A stretch of DNA of 64,000 bases from Streptomyces sp. NRRL S-455 (GTDB lineage: Bacteria; Actinomycetota; Actinomycetes; Streptomycetales; Streptomycetaceae): NCBI RefSeq assembly GCF_000717875.1, contig NZ_JOCT01000032.1, positions 13,879-77,878 on the forward strand, in the 5' to 3' direction. The notes beneath the pieces are model-generated. The model had not been told where the DNA came from. It ran no database searches and saw nothing but the letters and a program-made list of their open reading frames with translations. Each line of letters begins with the position of its first letter. Positions within the stretch are counted from its first letter, which is position 1. Shown here piece by piece: positions 27,283-36,492 of this stretch. A program made the position numbers and the translations under genes.

Positions 27283-27309
27283 TCGGACGCTCATGGTGCA
27301 AGGACCCCT
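27205..27309. repeat. MITE-like palindromic element, copy B
   Basis: 105-bp relative of copy A. AGGGGTCCTTGCAC at the left end pairs perfectly with GTGCAAGGACCCCT at the right end; the inner arms are imperfect. The core contains CCTGGCACCGTGCATCGCAA and GGCGCC, which appear inverted in copy A. It overlaps the last 78 bp of the lysoplasmalogenase gene and supplies its stop codon. Confidence 0.8.
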
Positions 27310-27364
27310 CGACGCTCGGCGGACACCGGCCGCGACGTACGGCGAGATGCGCGCCGCACGGGAC

Positions 27365-28390
27365 TCACCAGCGGATGGGCACCGGAAGGGCGGTCAGCAG
27401 CCCGGACACCGCGACCGCCAGGCCCAGTGCGACGACCTCCGCCCGCGCCGGCGCGACCGCGGTCAGCGGGTCGGCCGCCCGGCGCACCCGGTGCCGCGCC
27501 CACCCGGCGAGGACGGCGGCGACGGCCACGAGCACCACCTTGGCGAGCAGGACACGCCCGTACGCCGTCGCCGTCAGCTGCTCCAGGACCGTCTCTGGCG
27601 GCATCCGGCGCAGTGAACTCCACACGCCGGTCGCGGTGATGGCGGCGAGCAGAACGACTGCCACCCGCGCGTAGCGGCCCAGCAGGGCGGCGCCCGCCTC
27701 GGGGTCGTACCGGCCGTGCCACAGCCGCAAGGTTCGCAGGGCGTGCAGCAGGCCGCCCGCCCACAGCGCCGCGCAGGTCAGGTGGACGAGCGTCAGCACC
27801 GAGCCGGTCAGTGGGCTGTGCTCGGTCGCCGGGTGCGCGCGCAGGGCCTCCGCGACGACCACGACGGCCAGCGGCCAGATCTGGGTGGCGGGCCGGCGCG
27901 TCACCGCGCACAGCCCCGCCACGAGGAACGCGTTGACCTCGAGCAGGGCCAGCTTGCCGTCCCGGGACGCGTAGAGCCCGCCGATGTCGATGTCCGCCAG
28001 ACCGTCCGGGACGAGATTGCCCGTGGCCACCACCGAGGCCAGTGCGAGGGCGGCGAGGAAACCGGCGGCCGCCGCGAAGGGCGACCAACCGCGGGGGACA
28101 CCGGGATCACCGGCCCCGGCGCCCGGCAGGGACCGCGCCAGCCGGTTCACGAACAACTCGCCGACGGGCACGCACAGCGCCGCGAACAGCACCGTGCGCA
28201 GCAGGGCTGTGCCACCGGCGCCGGGCGCTTCGGCCTCCCCGGTGCCGTGCAGCGCGGTCGGCGGGCCGAGCAGCGGGATCGACGCGGCCAGCGCCACCAG
28301 CACCAGGACGGCGACGGACCGGCCCGCACCGGCGCGCCGCACGGGCCCGAGCCCCTCGGCCGCCCCGGGGGTGGGTCTTGTCAAGGTCAC
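27365..28390 (-). CDS. CopD domain membrane protein (copper resistance)
   Basis: About 341 residues with eight or more hydrophobic segments. The CopD-type block is HLTCAALWAGGLLHALRTLRL, followed by LLGRYARVAVVLLAAITATGVWSSLRR and LLAKVVLVAVAAVLAGWARHRV. CopD proteins move or handle copper at the inner membrane. The frame is open to a TTG at 28426; I chose the GTG at 28388-28390 (VTLTRP), though GTG 28414 is possible. No copC-like gene is adjacent. Confidence 0.85.
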   Translation of the reverse strand: MTLTRPTPGAAEGLGPVRRAGAGRSVAVLVLVALAASIPLLGPPTALHGTGEAEAPGAGGTALLRTVLFAALCVPVGELFVNRLARSLPGAGAGDPGVPRGWSPFAAAAGFLAALALASVVATGNLVPDGLADIDIGGLYASRDGKLALLEVNAFLVAGLCAVTRRPATQIWPLAVVVVAEALRAHPATEHSPLTGSVLTLVHLTCAALWAGGLLHALRTLRLWHGRYDPEAGAALLGRYARVAVVLLAAITATGVWSSLRRMPPETVLEQLTATAYGRVLLAKVVLVAVAAVLAGWARHRVRRAADPLTAVAPARAEVVALGLAVAVSGLLTALPVPIRW

Positions 28391-28523
28391 CCCGAGATCT
28401 TCACCGGCCTTCACGCGAACGGGCAAGCCGGACCGACGAAGCCGGTACCGAACGCCGACACCGCGGTAGTCCCGCGGCGGTACCGCACACCGACCGAGGG
28501 AACCCTGTCGCAGACACGAAGCA

Positions 28524-28549
28524 GGCCGGGCAGGTGTCCCCGCCCGGCC
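28524..28549 (-). terminator. Terminator after the first subtilase gene
   Basis: GGCCGGGC (28524-28531) pairs with GCCCGGCC (28542-28549), loop 10 nt, just downstream of the minus-strand subtilase stop at 28571. Confidence 0.65.
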
Positions 28550-28570
28550 CGGACCGCCTTCACGCGAGCT

Positions 28571-30091
28571 TTACTCGGTCACCGCGTCCAGCGCGTCCGC
28601 GATGCCCCAGCCGTAGAAGCCGTTGCGGTTCTTCGTGCCCTCGCACACCGCGTCGACCTTGCCGTCGGCGTCGATGTCGTACGGGTCCGTGCACGCCCTG
28701 GCGTCCGCCTGCGCGTACAGCATCGCCTTCACCAGCGCCGGAGGGGCGTACGGGTGCGTCGACTTGATGAGCGCGGCGACACCCGCGACGTGCGGGGACG
28801 CCATCGACGTACCGGCCATGTAGCCCCACTTGCCACCCGGCAGCGTGCCCAGGATCAGCCCGCTCGTGGCCGGCGGCTCCGGCTTCTGGTAGGCCGTCGA
28901 GTCGCCGCCCGGCGCGGCTATGTCTGCCACGCCCAGACCGTAGTTGGAGAAGGACGACTTGATGCCCTTCGCGCCTGTCGAGGCGACCGTGACGACACCC
29001 GGCAGCTGGGTCGGGATGTCGAGGCACTCCGAGGGGTCGACGACCCGGTCGCCGGGCGTGGAGTCGTTCGGGGACGCCGGGTCGGTGATCTCGTCGGACG
29101 CCAGGTCGTAGTTCTCGTTGCCGGCCGCCGCGACGTTGACCGCGCCCTTCTTCTCCGCGTACCGCGAGGCCCGCTTGACGGCCTCCAGGAGCGCCTTCTG
29201 GTCCGGGTCGTTCTTGCAGTTGAAGTACCAGGGGTCCGTGTAATAGCTGTTGTTCGTCACGTCGACCCCGTGCTCGGCCGCCCACACGAACCCGCAGACC
29301 ACGGCCTCGGTGTAGAAGAAACCGTCCGGGTTGGACACCTTGATGCCGGAGACCTTCACACCGGGCGCGACACCGGTCATGCCGACGCCGTTCTTGGCGG
29401 CGGCGATCTCCCCGGCCACATGCGTGCCGTGCGGGCTCTCCGAGGCGGCGGGACGCCACGCCCCGTCGGCGGTGTCCGGCTTGCCCGAGACGCAGTTGAC
29501 CGACGCCTCGCGGTCGAAGTTGGGCGCGATGTCCGGGTGGGTGTCGTCCACGCCGGTGTCGATCACGGCGACCGTGACCTTGGAGCTGCCCAGCGACTTC
29601 TTGTGCGCCTGGTCCGCCTTGATGGCGGGCAGGTCCCACTGCTGCGGCTCCAGCGGGTCCTGTCCGGCGGGGGCCTCGGCCCCGGCGACCTCCGCCGCGC
29701 TCAGCGCCTTCGGTGTGCCCAGGTCGGTCGTCGCCGCCGAGGGCAGCGGCGCGGTGCGGGTGGCCCCGGCCGACTGCACGCCGCGCACCGTGCGGATGGT
29801 CTTGGCGAAGTCGGGGTCCGAGGAGTGGACGACGATGACGCCGATCTGGTCGTACGACGTCACGATCGTGCCACCGGCCTTGCCGACGGCCTTCTTCACG
29901 GACGCCGAAGTGCCGTGGCCCGGCTTGACGTTGACGACGTAGCTGAGCGACGTGGCGTCGGCCGCGACCGCCGCGGGGGAGTCCTCGGCGGCTGTGGCGC
30001 TGCTGTTCGGCAGGAACGCCAGGGCCGTGGCCATGGCCATCCCGGCCGGGATCGCGACGGCGCGGCGGTAGCGCGCGTGCGGCGCAGTCAT
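28571..30091 (-). CDS. Secreted S8 subtilisin-like serine protease (downstream paralogue)
   Basis: 506 residues. Signal peptide about 1-35 (RYRRAVAIPAGMAMATALAFLPNS, cleavage near ATAAED). An inhibitor-I9-type propeptide (YVVNVKPGHG...) precedes the catalytic domain. The triad is complete: Asp in VIDTGVDDTHPDI (about 178), His in SPHGTHVAG (about 221) and Ser in GTSMASPHVAG (about 430). The C-terminal calcium-like motif DPYDIDADGKVDAVCEG resembles thrombospondin-type repeats. Extracellular degradation is likely. It follows a close paralogue on the same strand, 64 bp away. Confidence 0.93.
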   Translation of the reverse strand: MTAPHARYRRAVAIPAGMAMATALAFLPNSSATAAEDSPAAVAADATSLSYVVNVKPGHGTSASVKKAVGKAGGTIVTSYDQIGVIVVHSSDPDFAKTIRTVRGVQSAGATRTAPLPSAATTDLGTPKALSAAEVAGAEAPAGQDPLEPQQWDLPAIKADQAHKKSLGSSKVTVAVIDTGVDDTHPDIAPNFDREASVNCVSGKPDTADGAWRPAASESPHGTHVAGEIAAAKNGVGMTGVAPGVKVSGIKVSNPDGFFYTEAVVCGFVWAAEHGVDVTNNSYYTDPWYFNCKNDPDQKALLEAVKRASRYAEKKGAVNVAAAGNENYDLASDEITDPASPNDSTPGDRVVDPSECLDIPTQLPGVVTVASTGAKGIKSSFSNYGLGVADIAAPGGDSTAYQKPEPPATSGLILGTLPGGKWGYMAGTSMASPHVAGVAALIKSTHPYAPPALVKAMLYAQADARACTDPYDIDADGKVDAVCEGTKNRNGFYGWGIADALDAVTE

Positions 30092-30155
30092 GGTGTCTCC
30101 AGTTCGTTCACGGTACGAGCTGATGGTGCGGAAGGTCTGGGAGCCGCGGGCCGGG

Positions 30156-31685
30156 TCACTTGACCGCGCGCAGCGCGTTGACGATGCCGTACCCGTAGAA
30201 GCCGTTGACGCGCTCGCCGCCCTCGCACACCGCGTCCTGCGTGCCGTCGCCGTCCTGGTCGTAGGACGTGGGGCAGGCGGTCCGGTCGGCCTGCGCCTTC
30301 AGCAGCGCCTGCAGCTGTGCCGGGGACGCCCAGGGGTGCTTGGACTTCAGCAGCGCGGCGACACCGGAGGCGTGCGGCGCGGCCATCGAGGTGCCCTGCA
30401 GGAAGGCGTACCCGCCGTTCGGCATGGTGGACAGGATGCGCCCGTCCTTGGAGGGCGTGTCCGGGATCTGGTAGCGGCGGTCACCACCCGGCGCGGCGAC
30501 GTCGACGACGCCCTTGCCGTACGTCGAGTAGTACGACTTGACGTTGCTGACGCCGGTCGCGCTGACGGTGACGACACCCGGCAGCTGGGTCGGGACGTCG
30601 AGGCACTCGTGCGGGTCGATGGTGCGCTCGGCCGGCGTGGTGTCGTTCGGGCTGGAGTCGTCGACGATCGCGTCCGCGTCCAGGTCGTGGTTGGAGTTGC
30701 CGGCCGACGCGACGTTGAGCGTGCCCTTCTTCTGCGCGTAGAGCTGCGCCCTGTTGACCGCGTCGACGATGGCCCGCTGGTCCGGGTCGTCCATGCAGTT
30801 GTACAGCCACGGGTCGACGTAGTAGCTGTTGTTCGTGATCTCGACGCCGTGGTCGGCGGCGAACACGAAGGCGCACACGACGCTCTCCGGGTAGAAGAGG
30901 CCGCTGGTCCGGTCGGTCACGTTGATGCTGGAGACCTTCACACCGGGAGCGACGCCCGCCACGCCGGCCCCGTTGCGGGCGGCGGCTATCGAACCGGCGA
31001 CATGCGTGCCGTGGTAGTCCTCGGCCGTGTACGGCCGCCAGGCGCCCTCGCTGGTGTCGGGCTTGCCGCCGGCGCAGTTGGCGGACTGGGACGCCGAGAA
31101 GTTCGGTGCGATGTCGGGGTGGGTGTCGTCCACGCCGGTGTCGATCACGGCGACGGTCACCTTGCGGCTGCCCGGGTTGATCTTCGCGGCCTGATCGGCG
31201 CCGATCGCCCGCAGGTCCCACTGGTCCGCCTCGAGGGGCTCGCTCTCGGGCGTCTGCGCCGAGGCCGCCTCGGCCCGCTGGGCCTGGGAAGCCGTCAGGT
31301 ACTGCGCCGCCCCCTCCTCGTTCGTCCCCGCGGCGGTCAGCGGCGCGGTCCGCGTCGCACCCGCCGACTGGACCCCGCGCACCGTGCGTATGGACTCGGC
31401 GAAGTCGGCGTTCGAGGAGTGGACGACGATCACGCCGATCCGCTCGTACGTGGCCACGACCGAGCCGCCGGCCTTCCCGATCGCCTTCTTCACCGACGCG
31501 ATCGTGTGTCGGTCCGCCTTGGTGTTGACGACGTACGCCAGCTTCGGCGCGTCAGCCGACTCCGCGGCCGCCTCCACGTGCGGGGACGCCGACGCGGCGG
31601 CGGGCAGGAAGCCGAGCGAGGCCGTCAGCGACAGCACGACGGGGACCGCGAGAGCGAGTCGACGTCTGGAACGCGGCTGGGACAT
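30156..31685 (-). CDS. Secreted S8 subtilisin-like serine protease (upstream paralogue)
   Basis: 509 residues, similar to its neighbour over the full length. Signal peptide RRRLALAVPVVLSLTASLGFL with cleavage near ASASPH. A propeptide (LAYVVNTKADRHTIASVKKA) precedes the triad: Asp in VIDTGVDDTHPDI, His in YHGTHVAG, Ser in GTSMAAPHASG. The tail SYDQDGDGTQDAVCEG is again calcium-motif-like. The two genes are a tandem duplication. The promoter presumably lies in the 31686-31940 divergent gap, shared with the DUF485-symporter operon. Confidence 0.93.
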   Translation of the reverse strand: MSQPRSRRRLALAVPVVLSLTASLGFLPAAASASPHVEAAAESADAPKLAYVVNTKADRHTIASVKKAIGKAGGSVVATYERIGVIVVHSSNADFAESIRTVRGVQSAGATRTAPLTAAGTNEEGAAQYLTASQAQRAEAASAQTPESEPLEADQWDLRAIGADQAAKINPGSRKVTVAVIDTGVDDTHPDIAPNFSASQSANCAGGKPDTSEGAWRPYTAEDYHGTHVAGSIAAARNGAGVAGVAPGVKVSSINVTDRTSGLFYPESVVCAFVFAADHGVEITNNSYYVDPWLYNCMDDPDQRAIVDAVNRAQLYAQKKGTLNVASAGNSNHDLDADAIVDDSSPNDTTPAERTIDPHECLDVPTQLPGVVTVSATGVSNVKSYYSTYGKGVVDVAAPGGDRRYQIPDTPSKDGRILSTMPNGGYAFLQGTSMAAPHASGVAALLKSKHPWASPAQLQALLKAQADRTACPTSYDQDGDGTQDAVCEGGERVNGFYGYGIVNALRAVK

Positions 31686-31940
31686 GGGGTCTCCACATCA
31701 TCCGGAAACGAAACCGGCCCGAGGCACAGGTGGTGCTCGGGCAGGTACATGACGGGGTGGTGCAGGGCGAAGCTATCCCGGGCTCTCGCTGGCCAGCAAC
31801 GTTTTGCCGAAATCGGCTTCGGAAAGAAAGCCCGGCGGTTGAACCGCTCCTCGCGTGCCGCCGTGACGTTGAACAAGGAGCGCGAGGACACTCGCCCCCG
31901 TCCCCGTACCAACCGCTTCCGTCATTCCGAGGAGACTGTC

Positions 31941-32297
31941 GTGGCCACCGACGCACCGCCCCCCTCGAAAGAGCAACACAAACTCCCCTCACCCGAGGAG
32001 TTCACCGAGGTGCAGGAGAGCGCGGAGTTCGGTGAACTGCGCCGCTCCTACCGCTCCTTCGCCTTTCCGCTGACCGTCGCCTTCATCGCCTGGTACCTGC
32101 TGTACGTCCTGCTGTCGAACTACGCGGGCGGCTTCATGGGCACCAAGCTGTTCGGCAACATCAACGTCGCCTTCGTCCTCGGCGTCGCCCAGTTCGTCAC
32201 CACGTTCCTCATCGCCTGGTGGTACTCGCGGCACGCCGCCGCGAAGCTCGACCCCAAGGCCGAGGCCATCAAGTCCCGGATGGAGGGCGGCGCATGA
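31941..32297 (+). CDS. DUF485 membrane protein of a symporter operon
   Basis: 118 residues from the GTG at 31941, with CGAGGAG upstream. Two membrane helices (about 53-72 and 83-105) carry the DUF485 pattern FPLTVAFIAWYLLYVLLSNY and VAFVLGVAQFVTTFLIAWWYSRHA. These proteins are encoded with ActP/MctC-type symporters and probably stabilise them. The stop overlaps the symporter ATG. Confidence 0.92.
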   Translation: MATDAPPPSKEQHKLPSPEEFTEVQESAEFGELRRSYRSFAFPLTVAFIAWYLLYVLLSNYAGGFMGTKLFGNINVAFVLGVAQFVTTFLIAWWYSRHAAAKLDPKAEAIKSRMEGGA

Positions 32298-33919
32298 GCC
32301 CCGCACAGCAGACCCTTCTCGCCGCGAACGAGGCCAGCGAGCACCGCCCGCTGATCATCACCCTGTTCGCGCTCTTCGTCCTCGCGACCCTCGGCATCAC
32401 CATCTGGGCCGGCCGCCAGACCAAGGACGCCGCCGACTTCTACGCCGGCGGACGCCAGTTCAGCGCCTTCCAGAATGGTCTCGCCGTCTCCGGCGACTAC
32501 ATGTCCGCCGCGTCGTTCCTCGGCATCGCGGGCGCGATCGCCCTCTTCGGCTACGACGGCTTCCTGTACTCCATCGGCTTCCTGGTCGCCTGGCTGGTCG
32601 CCCTGCTCCTGGTGGCCGAGCCGCTGAGGAACTCCGGCCGCTACACCATGGGCGACGTCCTCGCCTACCGCATGCGCCAGCGCCCGGTGCGCACCGCCGC
32701 CGGTACGTCCACGATCGTCGTGTCGATCTTCTACCTGCTGGCCCAGATGGCCGGCGCGGGCGTCCTCGTCTCGCTGCTGCTCGGCATCACCTCCGACGCG
32801 GGCAAGATCCTCATCGTCGCCCTCGTCGGCGTCCTGATGATCGTGTACGTGTCCATCGGCGGCATGAAGGGCACCACCTGGGTCCAGATGGTCAAGGCCG
32901 TGCTGCTCATCGGCGGCACCCTCCTGATCACCTTCCTGGTGCTGCTGAAGTTCAACTTCAACATCTCCGACCTGCTCGGCACGGCCGCCGAGAACAGCGG
33001 CAAGGGCGCCGCCTTCCTGGAGCCCGGCCTCCAGTACGGCATGACCGGCACCTCCAAGCTGGACTTCATCTCCCTGGGCATCGCCCTGGTGCTCGGCACG
33101 GCGGGCCTGCCGCACATCCTGATCCGCTTCTACACGGTGCCCGACGCCAAGGCCGCCCGGAAGTCCGTGAACTGGGCGATCGGCATCATCGGCGGCTTCT
33201 ACCTGATGACCATCGCGCTCGGCTTCGGCGCCGCCGCGCTCATCTCGCAGGAAGAGATCATCGCGTCCAACCCGTCGGGCAACACCGCGGCACCCCTGCT
33301 CGCCCTGCACCTGGGCGGCGTCGACTCGACCTGGGGCGCGATCCTGCTCGCCACGATCTCGGCCGTGGCCTTCGCGACGATCCTCGCCGTCGTCGCCGGC
33401 CTCACCCTCGCCTCGTCCTCCTCCTTCGCGCACGACATCTACGCCAACGTCATCCGCAAGGGGAAGGCCTCCGGCGCCGAGGAGGTCCGCGCGGCCCGCT
33501 GGGCGACCGTGCTCATCGGTGTCGTCTCCATCGGCCTGGGCGCCCTCGCCCGAGACCTGAACGTGGCCGGCCTGGTCGCGCTCGCCTTCGCGGTCGCGGC
33601 CTCCGCCAACCTGCCGACGATCCTCTACAGCCTGTTCTGGAAGCGGTTCACCACCCAGGGCGCCCTGTGGTCGATCTACGGCGGTCTGATCGTCGCCGTC
33701 GGCCTGGTGCTGTTCTCGCCGGTCGTCTCGGGCGACCCCAAGGCGATGTTCCCCGAGGTCGACTTCGCCTGGTTCCCGCTGAAGAACCCGGGCATCATCT
33801 CCATCCCGTTCGGCTTCCTCATGGGCTGGCTCGGCACGGTCCTGTCCAAGGAGGAGCCCGACGCCAAGAAGTACGCGGAGCTGGAGGTCCGGTCCCTGAC
33901 CGGCACCGGCGCCCACTGA
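32294..33919 (+). CDS. Cation/acetate (monocarboxylate) symporter, ActP/MctC type
   Basis: 541-residue SSS-family protein with about 13 hydrophobic segments. DFYAGGRQFSAFQNGLAVSGDYMSAASFLGIAG is the ActP/MctC N-terminal hallmark, GTAGLPHILIRFYTVPDAKAAR is the second family block, and AFATILAVVAGLTLASSSSFAHDIY the third. Substrates of relatives are acetate, propionate and pyruvate with sodium. Coupled to DUF485 by a 4-bp overlap. A strong terminator follows. Confidence 0.94.
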   Translation: MSPAQQTLLAANEASEHRPLIITLFALFVLATLGITIWAGRQTKDAADFYAGGRQFSAFQNGLAVSGDYMSAASFLGIAGAIALFGYDGFLYSIGFLVAWLVALLLVAEPLRNSGRYTMGDVLAYRMRQRPVRTAAGTSTIVVSIFYLLAQMAGAGVLVSLLLGITSDAGKILIVALVGVLMIVYVSIGGMKGTTWVQMVKAVLLIGGTLLITFLVLLKFNFNISDLLGTAAENSGKGAAFLEPGLQYGMTGTSKLDFISLGIALVLGTAGLPHILIRFYTVPDAKAARKSVNWAIGIIGGFYLMTIALGFGAAALISQEEIIASNPSGNTAAPLLALHLGGVDSTWGAILLATISAVAFATILAVVAGLTLASSSSFAHDIYANVIRKGKASGAEEVRAARWATVLIGVVSIGLGALARDLNVAGLVALAFAVAASANLPTILYSLFWKRFTTQGALWSIYGGLIVAVGLVLFSPVVSGDPKAMFPEVDFAWFPLKNPGIISIPFGFLMGWLGTVLSKEEPDAKKYAELEVRSLTGTGAH

Positions 33920-33933
33920 TCACGAACCCACGC

Positions 33934-33979
33934 CGCGGCCGCGCCGCAGGAACCTCCGGGCCCCTGCGGCGCGGCCGCG
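33934..33979 (+). terminator. Strong terminator after the symporter
   Basis: A perfect 17-bp stem (33934-33950 with 33963-33979) with a 12-nt loop starts 15 bp after the symporter stop; TT follows. Confidence 0.85.
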
Positions 33980-34088
33980 TTCCACGACATGGGATCGGGC
34001 CTGTGGAGTTGTCGGTGGCGTCACGTAGGCTCACAGGTGTCGGAGAACAGTGCTCCGGGCACGATCCGCGTCGAGGGAGGGGGCCCAC

Positions 34089-35078
34089 GTGCTCATCGAC
34101 ACCTACGGCCGAGTGGCAACCGACCTGAGGGTCTCGCTGACCGACCGGTGCAACCTGCGCTGCACGTACTGCATGCCCGAGGAGGGACTGCAGTGGCTGG
34201 CCAAGCCGGACCTGCTCACGGATGACGAGATCGTCCGCCTGATCGACATCGCGGTCACGTCCCTCGGGATCGAGGAGATCCGCTTCACCGGCGGCGAGCC
34301 CTTGCTGCGCCCCGGCTTGGTCGGCATCGTCGAGCGCGTCGCGGCACTCGAGCCCCGCCCCCAGATGTCCCTCACGACCAACGGCATCGGCCTGGGGCGC
34401 ACGGCGGCGGCGCTGAAGGCGGCCGGCCTGGACCGGGTCAACGTCTCCCTCGACACCCTCCGCCCGGACGTCTTCAAGACCCTCACCCGCCGCGACCGCC
34501 ACAAGGACGTCATCCAGGGCCTGCACGCCGCGCGGGAGGCGGGCCTGACCCCGGTCAAGGTCAACTCGGTCCTGATGCCGGGGCTCAACGACGACGAGGC
34601 CCCCGACCTCCTCGCCTGGGCCGTGGAACACGACTACGAGCTGCGCTTCATCGAGCAGATGCCCCTGGACGCCCAGCACGGCTGGAAGCGCGACGGCATG
34701 ATCACGGCGGGTGAGATCCTGGCCTCCCTGCGCACGCGCTTCGAGCTGACTCCCGAGGGTGAGGAGAAGCGCGGCTCGGCCCCGGCGGAGCGCTGGCTGG
34801 TCGACGGCGGCCCGCACGTGGTCGGTGTCATCGCCTCCGTCACCCGCCCCTTCTGCGCGGCCTGCGACCGCACCCGCCTCACGGCCGACGGCCAGATACG
34901 GACCTGCCTCTTCGCCCAGGAGGAGACCGACCTCCGCGCCGCCCTCCGCTCCGGCGCCCCGGACGAGGAGATCGCCCGCCTCTGGCGCCTGGCGATGTGG
35001 GGCAAGAAGGCGGGCGCGGGACTGGACGACCCGACGTTCGTGCAGCCGGACCGTCCCATGTCGGCGATCGGCGGCTGA
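34089..35078 (+). CDS. moaA: GTP 3',8-cyclase MoaA (molybdenum cofactor synthesis)
   Basis: 329 residues from the GTG at 34089, which has a strong AGGGAGGGGG ribosome site; a start at 34050 would add unconserved sequence. Radical-SAM cluster motif DRCNLRCTYC (CxxxCxxC), GGEPLLRPG after it, and the C-terminal second cluster FCAACDRTRLTADGQIRTCLF (C-x2-C-x13-C). Converts GTP to 3',8-cyclo-dihydro-GTP, the first step of pterin formation. The end SAIGG is the conserved GG tail region. No other moa gene lies in the window. Confidence 0.96.
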   Translation: MLIDTYGRVATDLRVSLTDRCNLRCTYCMPEEGLQWLAKPDLLTDDEIVRLIDIAVTSLGIEEIRFTGGEPLLRPGLVGIVERVAALEPRPQMSLTTNGIGLGRTAAALKAAGLDRVNVSLDTLRPDVFKTLTRRDRHKDVIQGLHAAREAGLTPVKVNSVLMPGLNDDEAPDLLAWAVEHDYELRFIEQMPLDAQHGWKRDGMITAGEILASLRTRFELTPEGEEKRGSAPAERWLVDGGPHVVGVIASVTRPFCAACDRTRLTADGQIRTCLFAQEETDLRAALRSGAPDEEIARLWRLAMWGKKAGAGLDDPTFVQPDRPMSAIGG

Positions 35079-35082
35079 GAGG

Positions 35083-35301
35083 TCAAGAGGTTTCCGGGGA
35101 CTCCCACTCCTTGAGCAGGACGACGTCCTTGAGGAATCCCCGGACACCGAGGAACTGCGACAGATGCTCGCGATGCTCCTCGCAGGCCAGCCAGGTCTTC
35201 CGCCGCTCCGGCGTATGGATCTTGGGGTTGTTCCACGCAAGCACCCATACCGCGTCGACACGGCAGCCCTTCGCGGAACAGACGGGCGTCTCGTCACTCA
35301 C
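35083..35301 (-). CDS. Small conserved protein, possible zinc site
   Basis: 72 residues from a GTG at 35299-35301: MSDETPVCSAKGCRVDAVWVLAWNN.... Cys8, Cys13, Cys40 and the CEEHREH cluster could hold one zinc ion. Conserved in streptomycetes beside moaA; function unknown. It converges on moaA with 4 bp between the stops. Confidence 0.82.
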   Translation of the reverse strand: MSDETPVCSAKGCRVDAVWVLAWNNPKIHTPERRKTWLACEEHREHLSQFLGVRGFLKDVVLLKEWESPETS

Positions 35302-35332
35302 AGGTTCGTCTCACCACTGCACACAGAAAAGG

Positions 35333-35370
35333 CGACGCCGAGCAGCCACGGGGGGAGCTGCCCGGCGTCG
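35333..35370 (-). terminator. Terminator for the DUF3099 gene
   Basis: CGACGCCG (35333-35340) pairs with CGGCGTCG (35363-35370), with AGCAGC/GCTGCC extending the stem. Minus-strand transcripts then meet CCTTTTCTG, a short U-tract. Confidence 0.7.
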
Positions 35371-35517
35371 GTCCGTCGCTCCGACGGGGGATGCGGAGCG
35401 CCTACGAAGTATGTCACGGGTAACCCCGGGCCCGGCACCTGAACAACATGATTGATCTGAGCTTTTCTTGAGCTTGGCGGGAAGCCGACTTCCGTTTGTG
35501 ATCAGTCCCCGGCAGCC

Positions 35518-35913
35518 CTACCGCTCGGACGACTCGCTCGGTGCTCCCCGTACGGGCCCCGGCGCGGTGTCTTCCGCGGCGGATTCCGCCCGGGCGTCGT
35601 CCGGCCCCGGCGGCGCGATCATCGGCCGCACCGGAGGCACCACGAACGTCGACGGCAGGGACGGCGCGTTCTCGCGCCCCGCGTTCGCGATCACCACCGC
35701 GATGTACGGCAGCACCAGCCCGAGCACCAACGCCACGATGGCGACGTGCCGTTCGATGTTCCACAGGGTGGCCGCGAGGATCACGGAGATCGTGCGAACC
35801 GTCATCGAGATCACGTACCGGCGCTGCCGCCCGCGTACGTCCTCCTGAAGTCCCGCCCGGGCGCCGGTGATCCGGAAAACCTGGACGTGTCCACCGCCAT
35901 GCTGCTTCCGCAT
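35518..35913 (-). CDS. DUF3099 membrane protein
   Basis: 131 residues. The DUF3099 core RQRRYVISMTVRTISVILAATLW...VAIVALVLGLVLPYIAVVIANAGRE forms two membrane helices (about 31-50 and 56-78). The rest is disordered and Pro/Ser-rich. Found throughout actinobacteria beside small membrane proteins; function unknown. Confidence 0.88.
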   Translation of the reverse strand: MRKQHGGGHVQVFRITGARAGLQEDVRGRQRRYVISMTVRTISVILAATLWNIERHVAIVALVLGLVLPYIAVVIANAGRENAPSLPSTFVVPPVRPMIAPPGPDDARAESAAEDTAPGPVRGAPSESSER

Positions 35914-36156
35914 CGCATTCCACCATCCGCCCGTATCGCACTCTCCCCGCCCCGTGACAGCCCCGGCCGGCCGGGGAACCTGCCCAGGGCAGCTTCCACG
36001 TTACGCCGCGCCTGCGTCGGCCACGAGACCGGGGCCGCTCCGCCCGGGGCGGCCGGTCCGAGCCGTGCCGGGGACGGCCATCCCCGGCATGCGGCGTAGG
36101 GCACCTGGGCCGACACTGGGCGTAGTGGCCACGTCGAGCCGTACGAGGAGGCAGCG

Positions 36157-36432
36157 ATGGGCTGGTTGTGGGCGATCATCGTGGGATTCGTACTCGGCCT
36201 TCTCGCCAAGGCGATCATCCCGGGCAAACAGCACATTCCTCTGTGGCTGACCACCATCCTGGGCATCCTCGGCGCCGTCGGCGGCAACGCGGTCGCCCGG
36301 GCGGCCGGCGTCGACGCGACCGCGGGCATCGACTGGTGGCGCCACATCTTCCAGCTGGTCGCCGCGGTGGCTCTCGTCGCCATCGGTGACCGGGCCTACA
36401 TGTCGTTCAAGGGGAGACAGCGCAGGGCATGA
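36157..36432 (+). CDS. GlsB/YeaQ/YmgE family stress membrane protein
   Basis: 91 residues. The Gly-rich family helices MGWLWAIIVGFVLGLLAKAIIPG, LWLTTILGILGAVGGNAVA and FQLVAAVALVAIGDRAY are all present. Often called transglycosylase-associated protein, but no enzyme activity is known. CGAGGAGG lies upstream of the ATG. It converges on tyrS with a shared terminator. Confidence 0.9.
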   Translation: MGWLWAIIVGFVLGLLAKAIIPGKQHIPLWLTTILGILGAVGGNAVARAAGVDATAGIDWWRHIFQLVAAVALVAIGDRAYMSFKGRQRRA

Positions 36433-36445
36433 CGCGCGAGACGGC

Positions 36446-36483
36446 GAAGGGGGCGGCCTCCGGCACCGGAGGCCGCCCCCTTC
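36446..36483. terminator. Bidirectional terminator between glsB-type gene and tyrS
   Basis: GAAGGGGGCGGCCTCCGG and its exact complement are adjacent (16-18 bp stem, tiny loop) between the two converging stops (36432 and 36493). TTCCTC follows on plus, CTTCGCC on minus. Confidence 0.85.
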
Positions 36484-36492
36484 CTCGTACGC

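Noticed and set aside
27716..30163. 815-codon plus-strand frame over copD and the first subtilase
   Set aside because: Antisense shadow; crosses a terminator and contains no motif.
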